Assembly (NCBI RefSeq): GCF_021049265.1
Contig: NZ_CP088018.1
Location: forward strand, 1,302,001-1,366,000
Source: Ruania suaedae
GTDB lineage: Bacteria; Actinomycetota; Actinomycetes; Actinomycetales; Beutenbergiaceae
Length of the DNA: 64,000 nucleotides
Reading direction: 5' to 3'
Both the position numbers and the translations under genes were made by a program. Of this stretch, positions 17,337-25,702 are shown one piece after another; position 1 is the stretch's first letter, and each line of letters opens with the position of its first letter. The notes below the pieces were generated by a model. That model was not told where the DNA came from. It was given only the letters and a program-made list of their open reading frames with translations, and did no database searches.

Positions 17337-18431
17337 GTGGAGGAGACCTGGCGCCTGACCGGTCCGGTCCTCGCCGGCCGGGACACCGGGCCGTCGACGG
17401 CCCGATGGTGGGTGCACCGGGGCCGGATCACGTCCACCGACCCGGGGCCGGCTCAGGACCTGGGCGGGTGGGTCCTGCCCGGCCTGGTGGACGTGCACTG
17501 CCACATCGGCCTCGGCCCGGACGGCCCCGTCGACCCCACGACCGCCCGGGAGCAGGCGGCGAGTGATCTGCGGGCCGGCACGACCCTGGTCCGCGACGCC
17601 GGCTCCCCGGCCGACACCCGCTGGCTCGACGACGAGCCGCTCGCCCCCAGGATCATCCGTGCCGGCCGGCACCTCGCCCGGCCCAAGCGCTACCTGCGCC
17701 ACTACGCCAGGGAGCTGGACGCCGTCGAGGAGCTCCCGGAGGCCATGGCCGAGGAGGCGGAGCGTGGCGACGGCTGGGTGAAGCTGGTGGGGGACTGGAT
17801 CGACCGGGCCGCCGGTGCCGAGGCCGATCTCGCGCCGCTCTGGCCGGCCGAGCAGCTGCGCCTGGGCGTCGCGGCGGCCCACGCCGCCGGCGCGCGGGTG
17901 ACGGTGCACACCTTCGCCACCGAGTCCGTGGACGACCTCCTCGACGCCGGCGTCGACTGCATCGAGCACGGCACCGGGATGACCGCCGCGCAGATCGAGC
18001 GGGCCGCGGCAGCCGGGGTCCCGGTGGTCCCGACCATGCTCCAGGTGGACAACTTCGCGGCCATCGCGGTGCAGGGGGAGGCGAAGTATCCGCGCTTCGC
18101 CGCCCGGATGCGAGCGATGCACGCCCGCCGCCACCAGCAGGTCCGTACCCTCCACGCGGCTGGGGTGCGGCTGCTGCTCGGCACCGACGCCGGCGGCGCG
18201 ATCGGGCACGGCCGGATCGCGGAGGAGGCTGCCGCACTCGTGGCGGCTGGTATTCCCGCCGTCGACGTGATCGCCGCCGCCACCTGGTCGGCTCGGGAGT
18301 TCCTCGGCGCACCGGGACTCAGCGAGGGCGCACCGGCCGACCTCGTGGTCTACCCCACCGATCCGCGGGAGGACATCGGCGTGCTCGCGCGGCCCGCCGC
18401 GGTGGTGCGCGCCGGGCGGCGTATCCGCTGA
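17337..18431 (+). CDS. Amidohydrolase family protein (imidazolonepropionase-like)
   Basis: The 364-residue protein is a metal-dependent amidohydrolase. It has the HxH metal motif in VDVHCHIGLG (about residues 51-60), a candidate Lys in GWVKLVGDW, metal histidines in VTVHTFATE and CIEHGTGM, and the catalytic Asp in LLLGTDAGG. The C-terminal beta-sandwich carries the usual end GAPADLVVYPTDPREDIGVL. Related proteins are prolidase- or imidazolonepropionase-like; the substrate here cannot be told. It starts with GTG 15 bases after ffh, with only weak ribosome binding sequence, so it may depend on ffh transcription. Confidence 0.8.
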   Translation: MEETWRLTGPVLAGRDTGPSTARWWVHRGRITSTDPGPAQDLGGWVLPGLVDVHCHIGLGPDGPVDPTTAREQAASDLRAGTTLVRDAGSPADTRWLDDEPLAPRIIRAGRHLARPKRYLRHYARELDAVEELPEAMAEEAERGDGWVKLVGDWIDRAAGAEADLAPLWPAEQLRLGVAAAHAAGARVTVHTFATESVDDLLDAGVDCIEHGTGMTAAQIERAAAAGVPVVPTMLQVDNFAAIAVQGEAKYPRFAARMRAMHARRHQQVRTLHAAGVRLLLGTDAGGAIGHGRIAEEAAALVAAGIPAVDVIAAATWSAREFLGAPGLSEGAPADLVVYPTDPREDIGVLARPAAVVRAGRRIR

Positions 18432-18456
18432 CCCCACGCCCGCGGTGCGGGCGACC

Positions 18457-18508
18457 TTGACACGCTGTCGGTTCTCTGGTTCATTAGTCGAGTAATGAAC
18501 CAGAGAAC
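18457..18508 (+). promoter_or_regulatory. Promoter and perfect inverted-repeat operator of the YtrA-type regulator
   Basis: A consensus -35 sequence, TTGACA, lies at 18457-18462. A perfect 16-base inverted repeat follows: the left arm at 18471-18486 begins GTTCTCTGG and the right arm at 18493-18508 is its exact complement, with a six-base spacer. The -10 would fall in the left arm (TTCATT at 18480-18485 with a 17-base spacer), so binding of a dimer would block RNA polymerase. The ATG of the regulator gene (18495) lies inside the right arm, placing the predicted transcript start within a few bases of the start codon. Confidence 0.75.
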
Positions 18509-18899
18509 GGGGGTCGGCATGTTCGACGGACGCGATCCGATCTACCTGCAGATCGCCGACCAGATCCGCGGCGACATCCTCGCCGGACGCCTTCGGGACG
18601 GAGACCAGGTGATGTCCACCACCCAGTACGCCCAGACCTATCGGATCAACCCGGCCACCGCGGCCAAGGCATTCTCCGAGCTCGTCGAGGACGGGGTGCT
18701 CCACAAGCAGCGAGGCGTCGGCATGTTCGTCGTCGACGGGGCCAGGGAGCGGATGCGCAAGGAGCGCCGGGAGGCGTTCTTCGCCGATCGCCTCGACCCC
18801 GTGCTGGAGGAGGCCCGGCACCTGGGCCTGACCACCCACGACCTCGTCCGCCACCTCACCGACCACAGCGATCGTCCGACCGAAGGGCAGCCATCATGA
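18495..18899 (+). CDS. GntR family transcriptional regulator, YtrA subfamily
   Basis: The 134-residue protein has an N-terminal GntR winged helix-turn-helix (about residues 11-78: DPIYLQIADQIRGDILAGRL, then the recognition helix region INPATAAKAFSELVEDG and the wing KQRGVGMFV) and a short helical dimerisation tail, the YtrA pattern. Such regulators usually repress a linked ABC transporter. The gene overlaps the ABC ATPase gene (ATGA). Two starts are possible: ATG 18495 within the operator, giving a near-leaderless message, or ATG 18519, directly before the DNA-binding domain. I favour 18495 because of the promoter position. Confidence 0.88.
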   Translation: MNQRTGVGMFDGRDPIYLQIADQIRGDILAGRLRDGDQVMSTTQYAQTYRINPATAAKAFSELVEDGVLHKQRGVGMFVVDGARERMRKERREAFFADRLDPVLEEARHLGLTTHDLVRHLTDHSDRPTEGQPS

Positions 18900-19774
18900 C
18901 CGGCTTCTCCGTCTCCGTCCGCAACCTGAGCATGCGGTACGGACGCACCCATGCCCTCACCGGCGCCACCTTCGATCTCGAGGCCGGCGGCATCTACGGC
19001 CTGCTGGGGCGCAACGGCTCGGGCAAGACCACGCTGCTGTCCGCCCTCGCCTCGCTCCGGCCCCCCGCCTCCGGCGAGGTCCTGATCGAGGGGGAGGACC
19101 CGTTCGAGAACGAGCGCGTGATGGCCGGCGTCTGCCTCGTCCGCGAGGCGGGCGACGTCAGCCCCGACATCAAGGTCCGCGCCAACCTCGACTACTTCGC
19201 CCGCACCTGGCCCACCTGGGATGCCGACTACGCCCAGAGCCTGGTCGACCTGTTCGATCTGGATCGCGGGAAGGCGCCACGACAGCTCTCCCGCGGGCAG
19301 CAGTCCGCCCTGGGGGCGGTGGTCGGACTCGCCAGCCGGGCACCGCTGACGATGTTCGACGAGGTCCATCTCGGGATGGACGCGCCCACGCGGTACGCGT
19401 TCTACGACACCCTCCTGGCCGACGTCATCGAGCACCCGCGCACGATCGTCATCTCCAGCCACCTGATCAGCGAGGTGGAGAAGCTCTTCGGTGGCGTCGT
19501 GATCCTGGACCGGGGCACGGTGCTGCTCGCCGAGGATGCCGAGCGGGTGCGCGCCCGCGGGGTCACCATCACCGGCGATCGGGAGGCGGTCGACGCCGTC
19601 ACCACCTCGCTGACCGTCCTGGCCACCCGCGAGCTGGGTCGCGTGCGCGAGGCCACCGTCTACGGCGATCTCGACGCCGACACCCTGAACGCTGCCCGGG
19701 CGGCCGACCTGACCGTCGGCGGCGTGGGCCTGCAGGACCTCTTCGTCCACCTCACCCGGAAGGAATCCTCGTGA
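18896..19774 (+). CDS. ABC transporter ATP-binding protein (YtrB-like)
   Basis: The 292-residue ATPase has Walker A LLGRNGSGKTTLLSAL (about residues 35-50), a divergent signature LSRGQQSALGAVVGL in place of LSGGQ, Walker B LTMFDEVHLGMDAP and the switch His in VISSHLISEVE. A roughly 70-residue C-terminal extension follows the nucleotide-binding fold. Cassettes with LSRGQ and this Walker B form are typical partners of YtrA-type regulators. It probably powers the membrane protein encoded next, with which it overlaps by four bases. Confidence 0.9.
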   Translation: MTGFSVSVRNLSMRYGRTHALTGATFDLEAGGIYGLLGRNGSGKTTLLSALASLRPPASGEVLIEGEDPFENERVMAGVCLVREAGDVSPDIKVRANLDYFARTWPTWDADYAQSLVDLFDLDRGKAPRQLSRGQQSALGAVVGLASRAPLTMFDEVHLGMDAPTRYAFYDTLLADVIEHPRTIVISSHLISEVEKLFGGVVILDRGTVLLAEDAERVRARGVTITGDREAVDAVTTSLTVLATRELGRVREATVYGDLDADTLNAARAADLTVGGVGLQDLFVHLTRKESS

Positions 19775-20454
19775 CCGAGACCCAAGCCCGTCGGGCCCCG
19801 CAATGGCTCCGTGTGGCCGGGCACATGTCGCGCGGCCTCGTGCCGAACACTCTGTGGTTCTGGGGCCTCTGCCTCGTCCTGGGGGCGGCGGCGATCTGGA
19901 TTCTCCAGCGTTTCGCCGACGGACCGCCCTTCTCCATCATGTCGCTGCTGCGCTACGGACTCATCTGGTATCCGTTCTCCGCCGCCCTGATCCTCATCAC
20001 CTTGATGCTGGGGATCCACGTCGCTGCGGGTCAGACGCGACGCTCCTTCCTCATCGCCTCCCTGCTCTCCTGGGCCGGGTACGCGATCGTCAACGGCCTG
20101 GTGCTGGCCGTGGTGACGGCGATCGAGCGACAGGTCTACGACGACTTCGGGTGGGCGCACCGCTCGACCAGCGAAGGAGACCTCCCGGCTCTGGTGCCGA
20201 GTCTGGGCATCTACCCGCTGATCGTGATCGCGGGTGCGGTGTCCGGGATGCTCGTCGGCCTCGCCTACTACCGGTTCGGCCCGTGGATCACGCTGGCGCT
20301 GCCGCTCACCAGCGCCCCCGCCGTGATGGCGACCGCCCTGGCGACCTCGCCGGTCCCGCTGGCGGGCATCGCCGTGGCCACGGTTCTCGCTGCGGTCGCG
20401 GTCGTCCTGCTGGGGCGGCGGGCGCCCATCCGGACCACCACGGCCTGGGCCTGA
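19771..20454 (+). CDS. Integral membrane protein of the YtrA-linked ABC locus
   Basis: The 227-residue protein contains about six hydrophobic segments, beginning around residues 26-48 (NTLWFWGLCLVLGAAAIWIL) and ending near residues 195-215. I recognise no specific family. Its position between two ABC ATPases, with an ATGA overlap to the first, makes it the likely membrane partner of the YtrB-like ATPase. It ends in a short basic tail. Ten bases separate it from the second ATPase gene, which has a GAGGAGGG ribosome binding site. Confidence 0.7.
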   Translation: MTETQARRAPQWLRVAGHMSRGLVPNTLWFWGLCLVLGAAAIWILQRFADGPPFSIMSLLRYGLIWYPFSAALILITLMLGIHVAAGQTRRSFLIASLLSWAGYAIVNGLVLAVVTAIERQVYDDFGWAHRSTSEGDLPALVPSLGIYPLIVIAGAVSGMLVGLAYYRFGPWITLALPLTSAPAVMATALATSPVPLAGIAVATVLAAVAVVLLGRRAPIRTTTAWA

Positions 20455-20464
20455 GGAGGGCAGC

Positions 20465-21400
20465 ATGGACGAGAACATCATCGAGATCGCGGGCCTGCAC
20501 AAGAGCTACGGAACCACCCGCGCGGTGGCCGACGTCAGCCTGACGGTGCGCCGAGGCGAGATTTTCGGCATCCTCGGCCCCAACGGTGCGGGCAAGACCA
20601 CCACGGTGGAGCTGCTCGCCGGCCTCCGGCAGGCCGACGGCGGATCCATCCGGGTCCTCGGCGTCGACAGTCAGCTGCACCCGGAGCAGGTCCGGGAGCG
20701 TCTTGGGATCCAGCTCCAGGCCTCTCGGTTGCCGGCGAAGATCCGCGTCGCCGAGGCGCTCGGGCTGTACGCGTCCTTCTACGCGGATCCGGCCGACCCG
20801 GCCGATCTGATGGCCCGGCTCGGGCTGACCGCCAAGGCGAACACCGCGTTCGCGGATCTCTCGGGCGGTCAGCAGCAACGTCTGTCCATCGCGCTTGCCC
20901 TCGTCGGCAATCCCGAGGTGGCGGTGCTGGACGAGCTCACCACCGGGCTGGACCCGCAGGCCCGGCGCGACACCTGGGCGCTGATCGAGCAGGTGCGCGA
21001 GCGCGGCGTGAGCATCGTGCTCGTCACGCACTTCATGGACGAGGCGGAGCGCCTGGCCGATCGGCTGGCCATCATCGACGAGGGCCGGGTGGTCGCCCAG
21101 GGAAGCCCAGCGGAGCTGGTGGCGGCCGGCGAGGGCGAACGCGCCTTCCGGATGCGGCTGCCCGCGGACGTCGCCGTGCCTGTGCTGCTCGAGGAGCTCA
21201 CGGCCCTGCCTGCTGTCCGCACGGTGGCCCAGGTGGCCGAGGAGATCGAGGTGACCGGTAGCCGCCGGGCATTGCCCGCCGTCGTCCTCCACCTCGCCGA
21301 GCGCGACATCGTCCCGGACGAGATCCGGACCCTGACCCGCACGCTCGAGGACGTGTTCGTCGAGCTGACCCGGGTCCACCCCGAAGGAGTGCGCGCATGA
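20465..21400 (+). CDS. ABC transporter ATP-binding protein (CcmA/DrrA-like)
   Basis: This 311-residue ATPase has Walker A LGPNGAGKTTTVELLAG, signature LSGGQQQRLSIALAL, Walker B VAVLDELTTGLDPQ and switch His in VLVTHFMDEAE. The C-terminal 80 residues form the extension common in exporters of the drug-resistance DrrA type. Unlike the first ATPase of this locus, its signature is canonical, so the two probably serve different membrane partners. It overlaps the permease gene downstream by four bases. Confidence 0.93.
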   Translation: MDENIIEIAGLHKSYGTTRAVADVSLTVRRGEIFGILGPNGAGKTTTVELLAGLRQADGGSIRVLGVDSQLHPEQVRERLGIQLQASRLPAKIRVAEALGLYASFYADPADPADLMARLGLTAKANTAFADLSGGQQQRLSIALALVGNPEVAVLDELTTGLDPQARRDTWALIEQVRERGVSIVLVTHFMDEAERLADRLAIIDEGRVVAQGSPAELVAAGEGERAFRMRLPADVAVPVLLEELTALPAVRTVAQVAEEIEVTGSRRALPAVVLHLAERDIVPDEIRTLTRTLEDVFVELTRVHPEGVRA

Positions 21401-22188
21401 GCATCTCGGCACCGGCCACGAACCGTCGTCCGATCCCGCGCGGGTTCGGGCACCTGCTGGGTACCGAGGCCCGGCTGTTCGCCCGCGACCGCGGCTCGGT
21501 CTTCTTCACCCTCGCCTTCCCCGCGCTGGTGATGCTCGGGGTCGGACTCGCGATCCCCGGGATGAACACCCCGATCGCCGAGCCCGGCCCGCTGCAGGGC
21601 TACCGGACGATCGTCGTCCTGGTGCCGGCTGTCCTGGCCACCGCGATGGCGACCCCGGCGCTCACAGCGGTGCCCGTCTTCCTCGCGAACTACCGGGAGC
21701 AGGGTATCCTCACCCGGCTCTCCACCACGCCGATGCCGGCGGCGGGGGTGCTGGTGGTGCATCTGATCATCGGCGTGAGCGCGTTCGTCGTCGCGGCGGT
21801 GCTCGCCCTGACCCTGGCGGCGGTGGTCTTCGGCCTCCCGATGCCGCTGTCGACCGTGGTGACGGCGCTCGGTGTGGTGCTCGGCGCCGTGGCGACCTTC
21901 GCCGTCGGGCTCGTGCTGGCCGCACGGGTGGGCAAGGGCAGCACCGCGCAGGGGCTGGGCATGCTGCTGTACTTCCCGATGCTGTTCTTCGCCGGCCTCT
22001 GGACACCCGGCCCGATCATGCCCGACGGCGTCGCTGCCGTGGCCGCGTGGACCCCGCTCGGTGCGGCGAGCCAGGCGATCGAGGCAGGCTGGTTCACCAC
22101 CGACACCCCCTGGCAGCAGCTCGCCGTCCTGGCCGCGTACGCCGCCGCAGCGACGGTTCTGGCCGCCCGGCTCTTCCGCTGGCGCTGA
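21397..22188 (+). CDS. ABC-2 type permease (DrrB-like)
   Basis: The 263-residue protein has about six membrane helices. The first is near residues 38-58 (SVFFTLAFPALVMLGVGLAI), the ABC-2 core QGILTRLSTTPMPAAGVLVVH lies at about 109-128, and LGMLLYFPMLFFAGLWTPGP at about 188-206 is the strongly conserved late segment of this superfamily. With the preceding ATPase it should form an exporter of a drug, lipid or peptide. It is the last gene of the locus. The substrate is not evident. Confidence 0.9.
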   Translation: MSISAPATNRRPIPRGFGHLLGTEARLFARDRGSVFFTLAFPALVMLGVGLAIPGMNTPIAEPGPLQGYRTIVVLVPAVLATAMATPALTAVPVFLANYREQGILTRLSTTPMPAAGVLVVHLIIGVSAFVVAAVLALTLAAVVFGLPMPLSTVVTALGVVLGAVATFAVGLVLAARVGKGSTAQGLGMLLYFPMLFFAGLWTPGPIMPDGVAAVAAWTPLGAASQAIEAGWFTTDTPWQQLAVLAAYAAAATVLAARLFRWR

Positions 22189-22250
22189 GAGCCGACGGTC
22201 GTGTCGCAGGGCACATGCGGACCATGTAGTGCGCGGGCCGCGGCATCTGG

Positions 22251-22256
22251 CAGAAT
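22251..22256 (+). promoter_or_regulatory. -10-like hexamer CAGAAT in the rpsP upstream region
   Basis: The 196-base gap between the permease gene and rpsP contains CAGAAT in the setting GGCAGAATGAT. If used, it gives a leader of about 120 bases ending in an AGGAG ribosome binding site before the GTG start. No good -35 is visible and I found no stable hairpin. Confidence 0.35.
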
Positions 22257-22384
22257 GATCCGCTGTACTCGTAGGTGCCCGGCCCTCTCACCGGACAGCC
22301 CGCGTGTCCCGAGTTCCGCAGACCGCCTGCCCCACGGGTCGGTCGACGTGCTCACCACCAGACGAACCAGGAGTGACCACCACA

Positions 22385-22903
22385 GTGGCCGTCAAGATCC
22401 GACTCAAGCGCCTCGGCAAGATCCGGGCGCCGTACTACCGTGTTGTCGTGGCCGATTCGCGCAAGAAGCGCGACGGACGCGTCATCGAGGAGATCGGCAA
22501 GTACCACCCGACCGAGCACCCCTCGCTCATCGACATCGACGGCGAGCGCGCCCAGTACTGGCTCGGAGTCGGCGCCCAGCCGACCGAGCAGGTCCTCGCG
22601 CTGCTCAAGGTGACCGGCGACTGGCAGACCGCCAAGGGCCTGCCGGGCGGCGAAGGCACCCTGCAGACGAAGGCGGCCTCGGCCGAGGACACCGCCGAGG
22701 CTGTCAAGGCCGCCGAGGCGGACGCCGAGCTGCGCAAGGCCAAGGCCGCCGAGGCCAAGGCTGCTGCGACCAAGGCTGCCGAGGCCGAGAAGGCTGCGGA
22801 GTCCGAGCCGTCCGAGCAGGCAGAGCAGTCCGACGCAGCGCCGTCGGAGGCTCCCGCCGAGGACGCGCCGGCCGACACCGACACCGACAAGGCTGACGCC
22901 TGA
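22385..22903 (+). CDS. rpsP: 30S ribosomal protein S16 with long charged C-terminal tail
   Basis: The first 80 or so residues are a canonical S16 ([35 protein letters not shown]). After that come about 90 residues made mainly of Ala, Glu, Lys and Asp, with the lysine-containing first half likely helical ([20 protein letters not shown]) and an acidic end. Tails of this kind are known in actinobacterial S16 but vary in length; the role is unclear. The start is GTG, as VAVKIR matches the mature family N-terminus, although the frame opens at 22304. It begins the rpsP-khpA pair. Confidence 0.96.
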   Translation: MAVKIRLKRLGKIRAPYYRVVVADSRKKRDGRVIEEIGKYHPTEHPSLIDIDGERAQYWLGVGAQPTEQVLALLKVTGDWQTAKGLPGGEGTLQTKAASAEDTAEAVKAAEADAELRKAKAAEAKAAATKAAEAEKAAESEPSEQAEQSDAAPSEAPAEDAPADTDTDKADA

Positions 22904-22905
22904 TC

Positions 22906-23145
22906 ATGCTCGCTGATGCGCTCGAACACCTCGTCCGCGGCATCGTGGACAATCCGGACGACGTCCGCGTCACCTCCAAGTCGCTCCGCCGCGGCGAGCT
23001 GCTCGAGGTGCGGGTCAATCCGGGCGACCTCGGTCGCGTGATCGGGCGCTCCGGCCGCACCGCCGGCGCCCTGCGGACCGTCGTCGGGGCTCTGTCCACC
23101 GACGGACCGGTCCGGGTGGACGTCGTGGACGTGGACCGCCGGTGA
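22906..23145 (+). CDS. khpA: KH-domain RNA-binding protein KhpA
   Basis: The 79-residue protein is a single KH domain with the GxxG loop in VIGRSGRTAGALRTVV. KhpA-type proteins bind RNA together with KhpB (Jag) and influence cell growth and division in Gram-positive bacteria. Its place just after rpsP, two bases from the rpsP stop, is conserved across Gram-positive genomes. The start ATG follows the S16 stop closely, so translation is probably coupled. A strong hairpin follows the gene. Confidence 0.93.
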   Translation: MLADALEHLVRGIVDNPDDVRVTSKSLRRGELLEVRVNPGDLGRVIGRSGRTAGALRTVVGALSTDGPVRVDVVDVDRR

Positions 23146-23150
23146 CCGTG

Positions 23151-23195
23151 GCCTCAGGCCCGTTCGCGCCCCCGTGGCGTGAGCGGGCCTGAGGC
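23151..23195 (+). terminator. Long hairpin between khpA and rimM, probable terminator
   Basis: Twelve bases at 23151-23162 (GCCTCAGGCCCG) pair perfectly with 23184-23195. The stem continues inward through two G-T pairs to about 20 pairs, leaving a five-base loop at 23171-23175. No T-run follows. The gap 23146-23263 holds no gene, so this hairpin probably divides rpsP-khpA from rimM-trmD or lowers read-through. Confidence 0.65.
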
Positions 23196-23263
23196 ATGTC
23201 CGCCCAGGCCGTCGGCGCCACCGCCCCGGACGCCCGTGCGGCGCTGCCCACCACCATGGAGAG

Positions 23264-23836
23264 ATGGCTGACCCCGTGAGCACCGGCAATGATTCAGGCA
23301 CCGACGCAGGCACCGATCCCGGCCCCCGCCTCCTGCGCGTGGCCACCGTGGGCGCGCCTCACGGTCTGCGCGGTGAGGTGCGCGTCATCGCCCGTACCGA
23401 CGATCCCGACTCCCGCCTGGGCATGGGCAGCGAGCTGATCACCGATCCGGTCCATCACGGCCCCGTGCGGGTGGCGGCCTTCCGCCGGCAGCAGCAGCAC
23501 CTCCACCTGAGGTTCGAGGGCATCGACGACAGGACTGCCGCCGAGGGCCTGCGCGGGGTCGAGCTGTACGCGGAGCCCGGCGGCGTCGAGGACGAGGCCT
23601 GGTACCCCTTCCAGCTCCAGGGATTGCGTGCGGTGCGCCCCGACGGCAGCGAGCTGGGCGTGATCGCCGGCATCGAGCACTCGCCGGCGCACGATCTGCT
23701 CGTCCTGGCCGAGCCACGAGGAGCCCGCACCCTCGTGCCGTTCGTCGCGCAGATCGTCCCCGAAGTGGACGTCGCCGGCGGCCGGATCGTCATCGACCCC
23801 CCGCCGGGGCTGCTCGCGGGTGAGGAGGAGCGATGA
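23264..23836 (+). CDS. rimM: Ribosome maturation factor RimM
   Basis: RimM helps assemble the 30S head around S19. The 190 residues include the N-terminal domain motif [23 protein letters not shown] and the C-terminal PRC barrel ([12 protein letters not shown], then [21 protein letters not shown]). The start chosen is ATG 23264; GTG 23276 would be four codons shorter and also feasible. The stop overlaps the trmD start by four bases. Confidence 0.95.
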   Translation: MADPVSTGNDSGTDAGTDPGPRLLRVATVGAPHGLRGEVRVIARTDDPDSRLGMGSELITDPVHHGPVRVAAFRRQQQHLHLRFEGIDDRTAAEGLRGVELYAEPGGVEDEAWYPFQLQGLRAVRPDGSELGVIAGIEHSPAHDLLVLAEPRGARTLVPFVAQIVPEVDVAGGRIVIDPPPGLLAGEEER

Positions 23837-25095
23837 ACGGGCGGATCGACATCGTCTCGATCTTCCCGGGCTACCTCGCCCCGCTGGAGCTCTCCCTCGT
23901 GGGACGGGCGCGGGCGGACGGTCTGCTGGACGTCGGCGTGCACGACCTGCGGCAGTGGACCTCCGACCGTCATCGCACGGTGGACGACACGCCTTTCGGC
24001 GGCGGTGCGGGCATGGTGATGCGACCCGACGTCTGGGGTACGGCGCTGGACGAGGTGCTGCGGACCGGTGCCGACTCGCGCACCGTGCTGGTGCCCACAC
24101 CGGCGGGGGAGCGGTTCACCCAGACGATGGCCGAGGAGCTGGCGCTGCTGGTGTGCGCGGGTGGTCAGGTGGCCATCGCCTGCGGGCGCTACGAGGGCAT
24201 CGACGCCCGGGTCGCCGAGCACTATGCCCAGCACGGGGACGCCACCGTGCGGGAGGTCTCCATCGGTGACTACGTGCTCAACGGCGGCGAGGTCGCGGCG
24301 CTGGTCATCACCGAGGCGGTGGCCCGGCTGCTGCCCGGGGTGATCGGCAACCCGCAGTCGCTGGTGGAGGAGTCCCACGGCTCCGCCGGGTTGCTCGAGT
24401 ACCCGGTCTACACCAAGCCGGCCTCGTGGCGCGGCCTCGAGGTGCCCGACGTGCTGCTCTCCGGGGACCACGGGCGCATCGCCACCTGGCGCCGGGCGCG
24501 AGCCGTCGAACGGACCGCACGACGGCGTCCGGACCTCCTCGCCCGTCACGCCCCGCCGCGCGCGAGGCTTGCCACGGGGGTCGACGCCGACGCGATCGCC
24601 GACGTGGCCGCGCAGACCTTCCCGCTCGCGTGCCCGGCTCACCTGGCCGCCGCCGACGCCGACGCCTTCGTCGCCGATCACCTCGACGCCGCCACCTTCC
24701 GCCGCCACGTGCGCGCGCGGGACCGGGACGTGCTCGTGGTCGAGGTCGCCGGCGCGATCGTCGGCTACTCGATGCTCGTGTACGGGCGCCCGGCCGCCGA
24801 GGATGTCCTCGCCGCGGTCTCCGAGCAGGCCGGCGCCGAACTGAGCAAGTGCTACGTCCTGCCCGAGCACCACGGCACGCCCGCGGCGGTCGAGCTCATG
24901 AGCGCAACGCTGCAGGCGGCCGGGCGGCGCGGTGTCGGCGCGGTGTGGCTCGGCGTGAACCAGGGCAACGAGCGCGCGCAGCGGTTCTACCGCAAGCACG
25001 GCTTCGCGCGGGCCGGAGTACGTCAGTTCCTCGTCGGGGCCAGCCGGGAGTCGGACTACGTGATGGAGCGCACGTTGACCGGTGCTGCGGGCTGA
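23833..25095 (+). CDS. trmD: tRNA (guanine37-N1)-methyltransferase TrmD fused to a C-terminal GNAT acetyltransferase domain
   Basis: Residues 1 to about 235 are a complete TrmD, which methylates G37 of tRNAs and prevents frameshifting: [15 protein letters not shown] at the start, the [10 protein letters not shown] loop, [11 protein letters not shown] and the trefoil-knot SAM site [16 protein letters not shown]. The usual protein stops near residue 240. Here, after a basic linker, about residues 245-418 form a GNAT domain with an acetyl-CoA-binding-like segment and the typical end [22 protein letters not shown]. There is no stop or frameshift between the halves, so a single fused protein is encoded. 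The acetyltransferase substrate is unknown. Confidence 0.95.
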   Translation: MNGRIDIVSIFPGYLAPLELSLVGRARADGLLDVGVHDLRQWTSDRHRTVDDTPFGGGAGMVMRPDVWGTALDEVLRTGADSRTVLVPTPAGERFTQTMAEELALLVCAGGQVAIACGRYEGIDARVAEHYAQHGDATVREVSIGDYVLNGGEVAALVITEAVARLLPGVIGNPQSLVEESHGSAGLLEYPVYTKPASWRGLEVPDVLLSGDHGRIATWRRARAVERTARRRPDLLARHAPPRARLATGVDADAIADVAAQTFPLACPAHLAAADADAFVADHLDAATFRRHVRARDRDVLVVEVAGAIVGYSMLVYGRPAAEDVLAAVSEQAGAELSKCYVLPEHHGTPAAVELMSATLQAAGRRGVGAVWLGVNQGNERAQRFYRKHGFARAGVRQFLVGASRESDYVMERTLTGAAG

Positions 25096-25117
25096 GGAGT
25101 TTCTCCTGCCCCTCGTG

Positions 25118-25258
25118 CTGTGGCACACTGGGGCCGTCGCGCGTGGGCTCGCGGGGGTTCTGCCACAGGGGAGCCACCGGTCTTCTGCCCACTGAGCGCG
25201 CCCCCATCAGACTCGGCGGCCCAGAGCCGCCCGGACGAGCGCGGGTGACCTGTGGCAG
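25118..25258 (+). promoter_or_regulatory. Structured leader of rplS with a long-range 10-bp helix
   Basis: In the 183-base gap between trmD and rplS, CTGCCACAGG at 25160-25169 is perfectly complementary to CCTGTGGCAG at 25249-25258, close to the ribosome binding site (GGAGAGG at 25263). The enclosed part holds a second stem, GGCGGC (25215) with GCCGCC (25226). An additional copy of CTGTGGCA at 25118-25125 could compete for the same partner in transcripts coming from trmD. CACACT at 25124-25129 could be a -10 element. This looks like a regulated ribosomal protein leader, but I cannot match it to a named RNA family. Confidence 0.5.
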
Positions 25259-25278
25259 TCGCGGAGAGGCACACGATC

Positions 25279-25635
25279 ATGAACACCCTGGACGCCGTCG
25301 ACGCCGCATCGCTGCGCAGCGACATCCCCCAGTTCCGCGCCGGTGACACCCTCAAGGTGCACGTCAAGGTCGTGGAGGGCAACCGCTCCCGTATCCAGGT
25401 CTTCCAGGGCGTGGTGATCGGCCGTTCCGGAGCCGGTGTGCGCGAGACCTTCACCATCCGGAAGGTCTCCTTCGGCGTCGGCGTGGAGCGCACGTTCCCG
25501 CTGCACTCCCCGACGATCGACCACATCGAGGTCGCCAGCCGCGGCGTGGTGCGCCGCGCCAAGCTGTACTACCTGCGTGACCGCCACGGCAAGGCCGCCC
25601 GGATCCGCGAGCGTCGCGAGACCCCCTCCTCCTGA
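25279..25635 (+). CDS. rplS: 50S ribosomal protein L19
   Basis: L19 lies at the interface of the ribosomal subunits. The 118-residue product matches the family throughout: [52 protein letters not shown] and [20 protein letters not shown] 25279 is chosen because it has GGAGAGG upstream and gives the usual length; the frame opens nine codons earlier. It is preceded by a leader region with strong RNA structure potential. Confidence 0.98.
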   Translation: MNTLDAVDAASLRSDIPQFRAGDTLKVHVKVVEGNRSRIQVFQGVVIGRSGAGVRETFTIRKVSFGVGVERTFPLHSPTIDHIEVASRGVVRRAKLYYLRDRHGKAARIRERRETPSS

Positions 25636-25702
25636 CCTTCGACCGGGCACCGATGTGCCCAAGGTTCGCGGGGGAGGCCCCGCTCGAGGAGAACGGCGGA
25701 AG

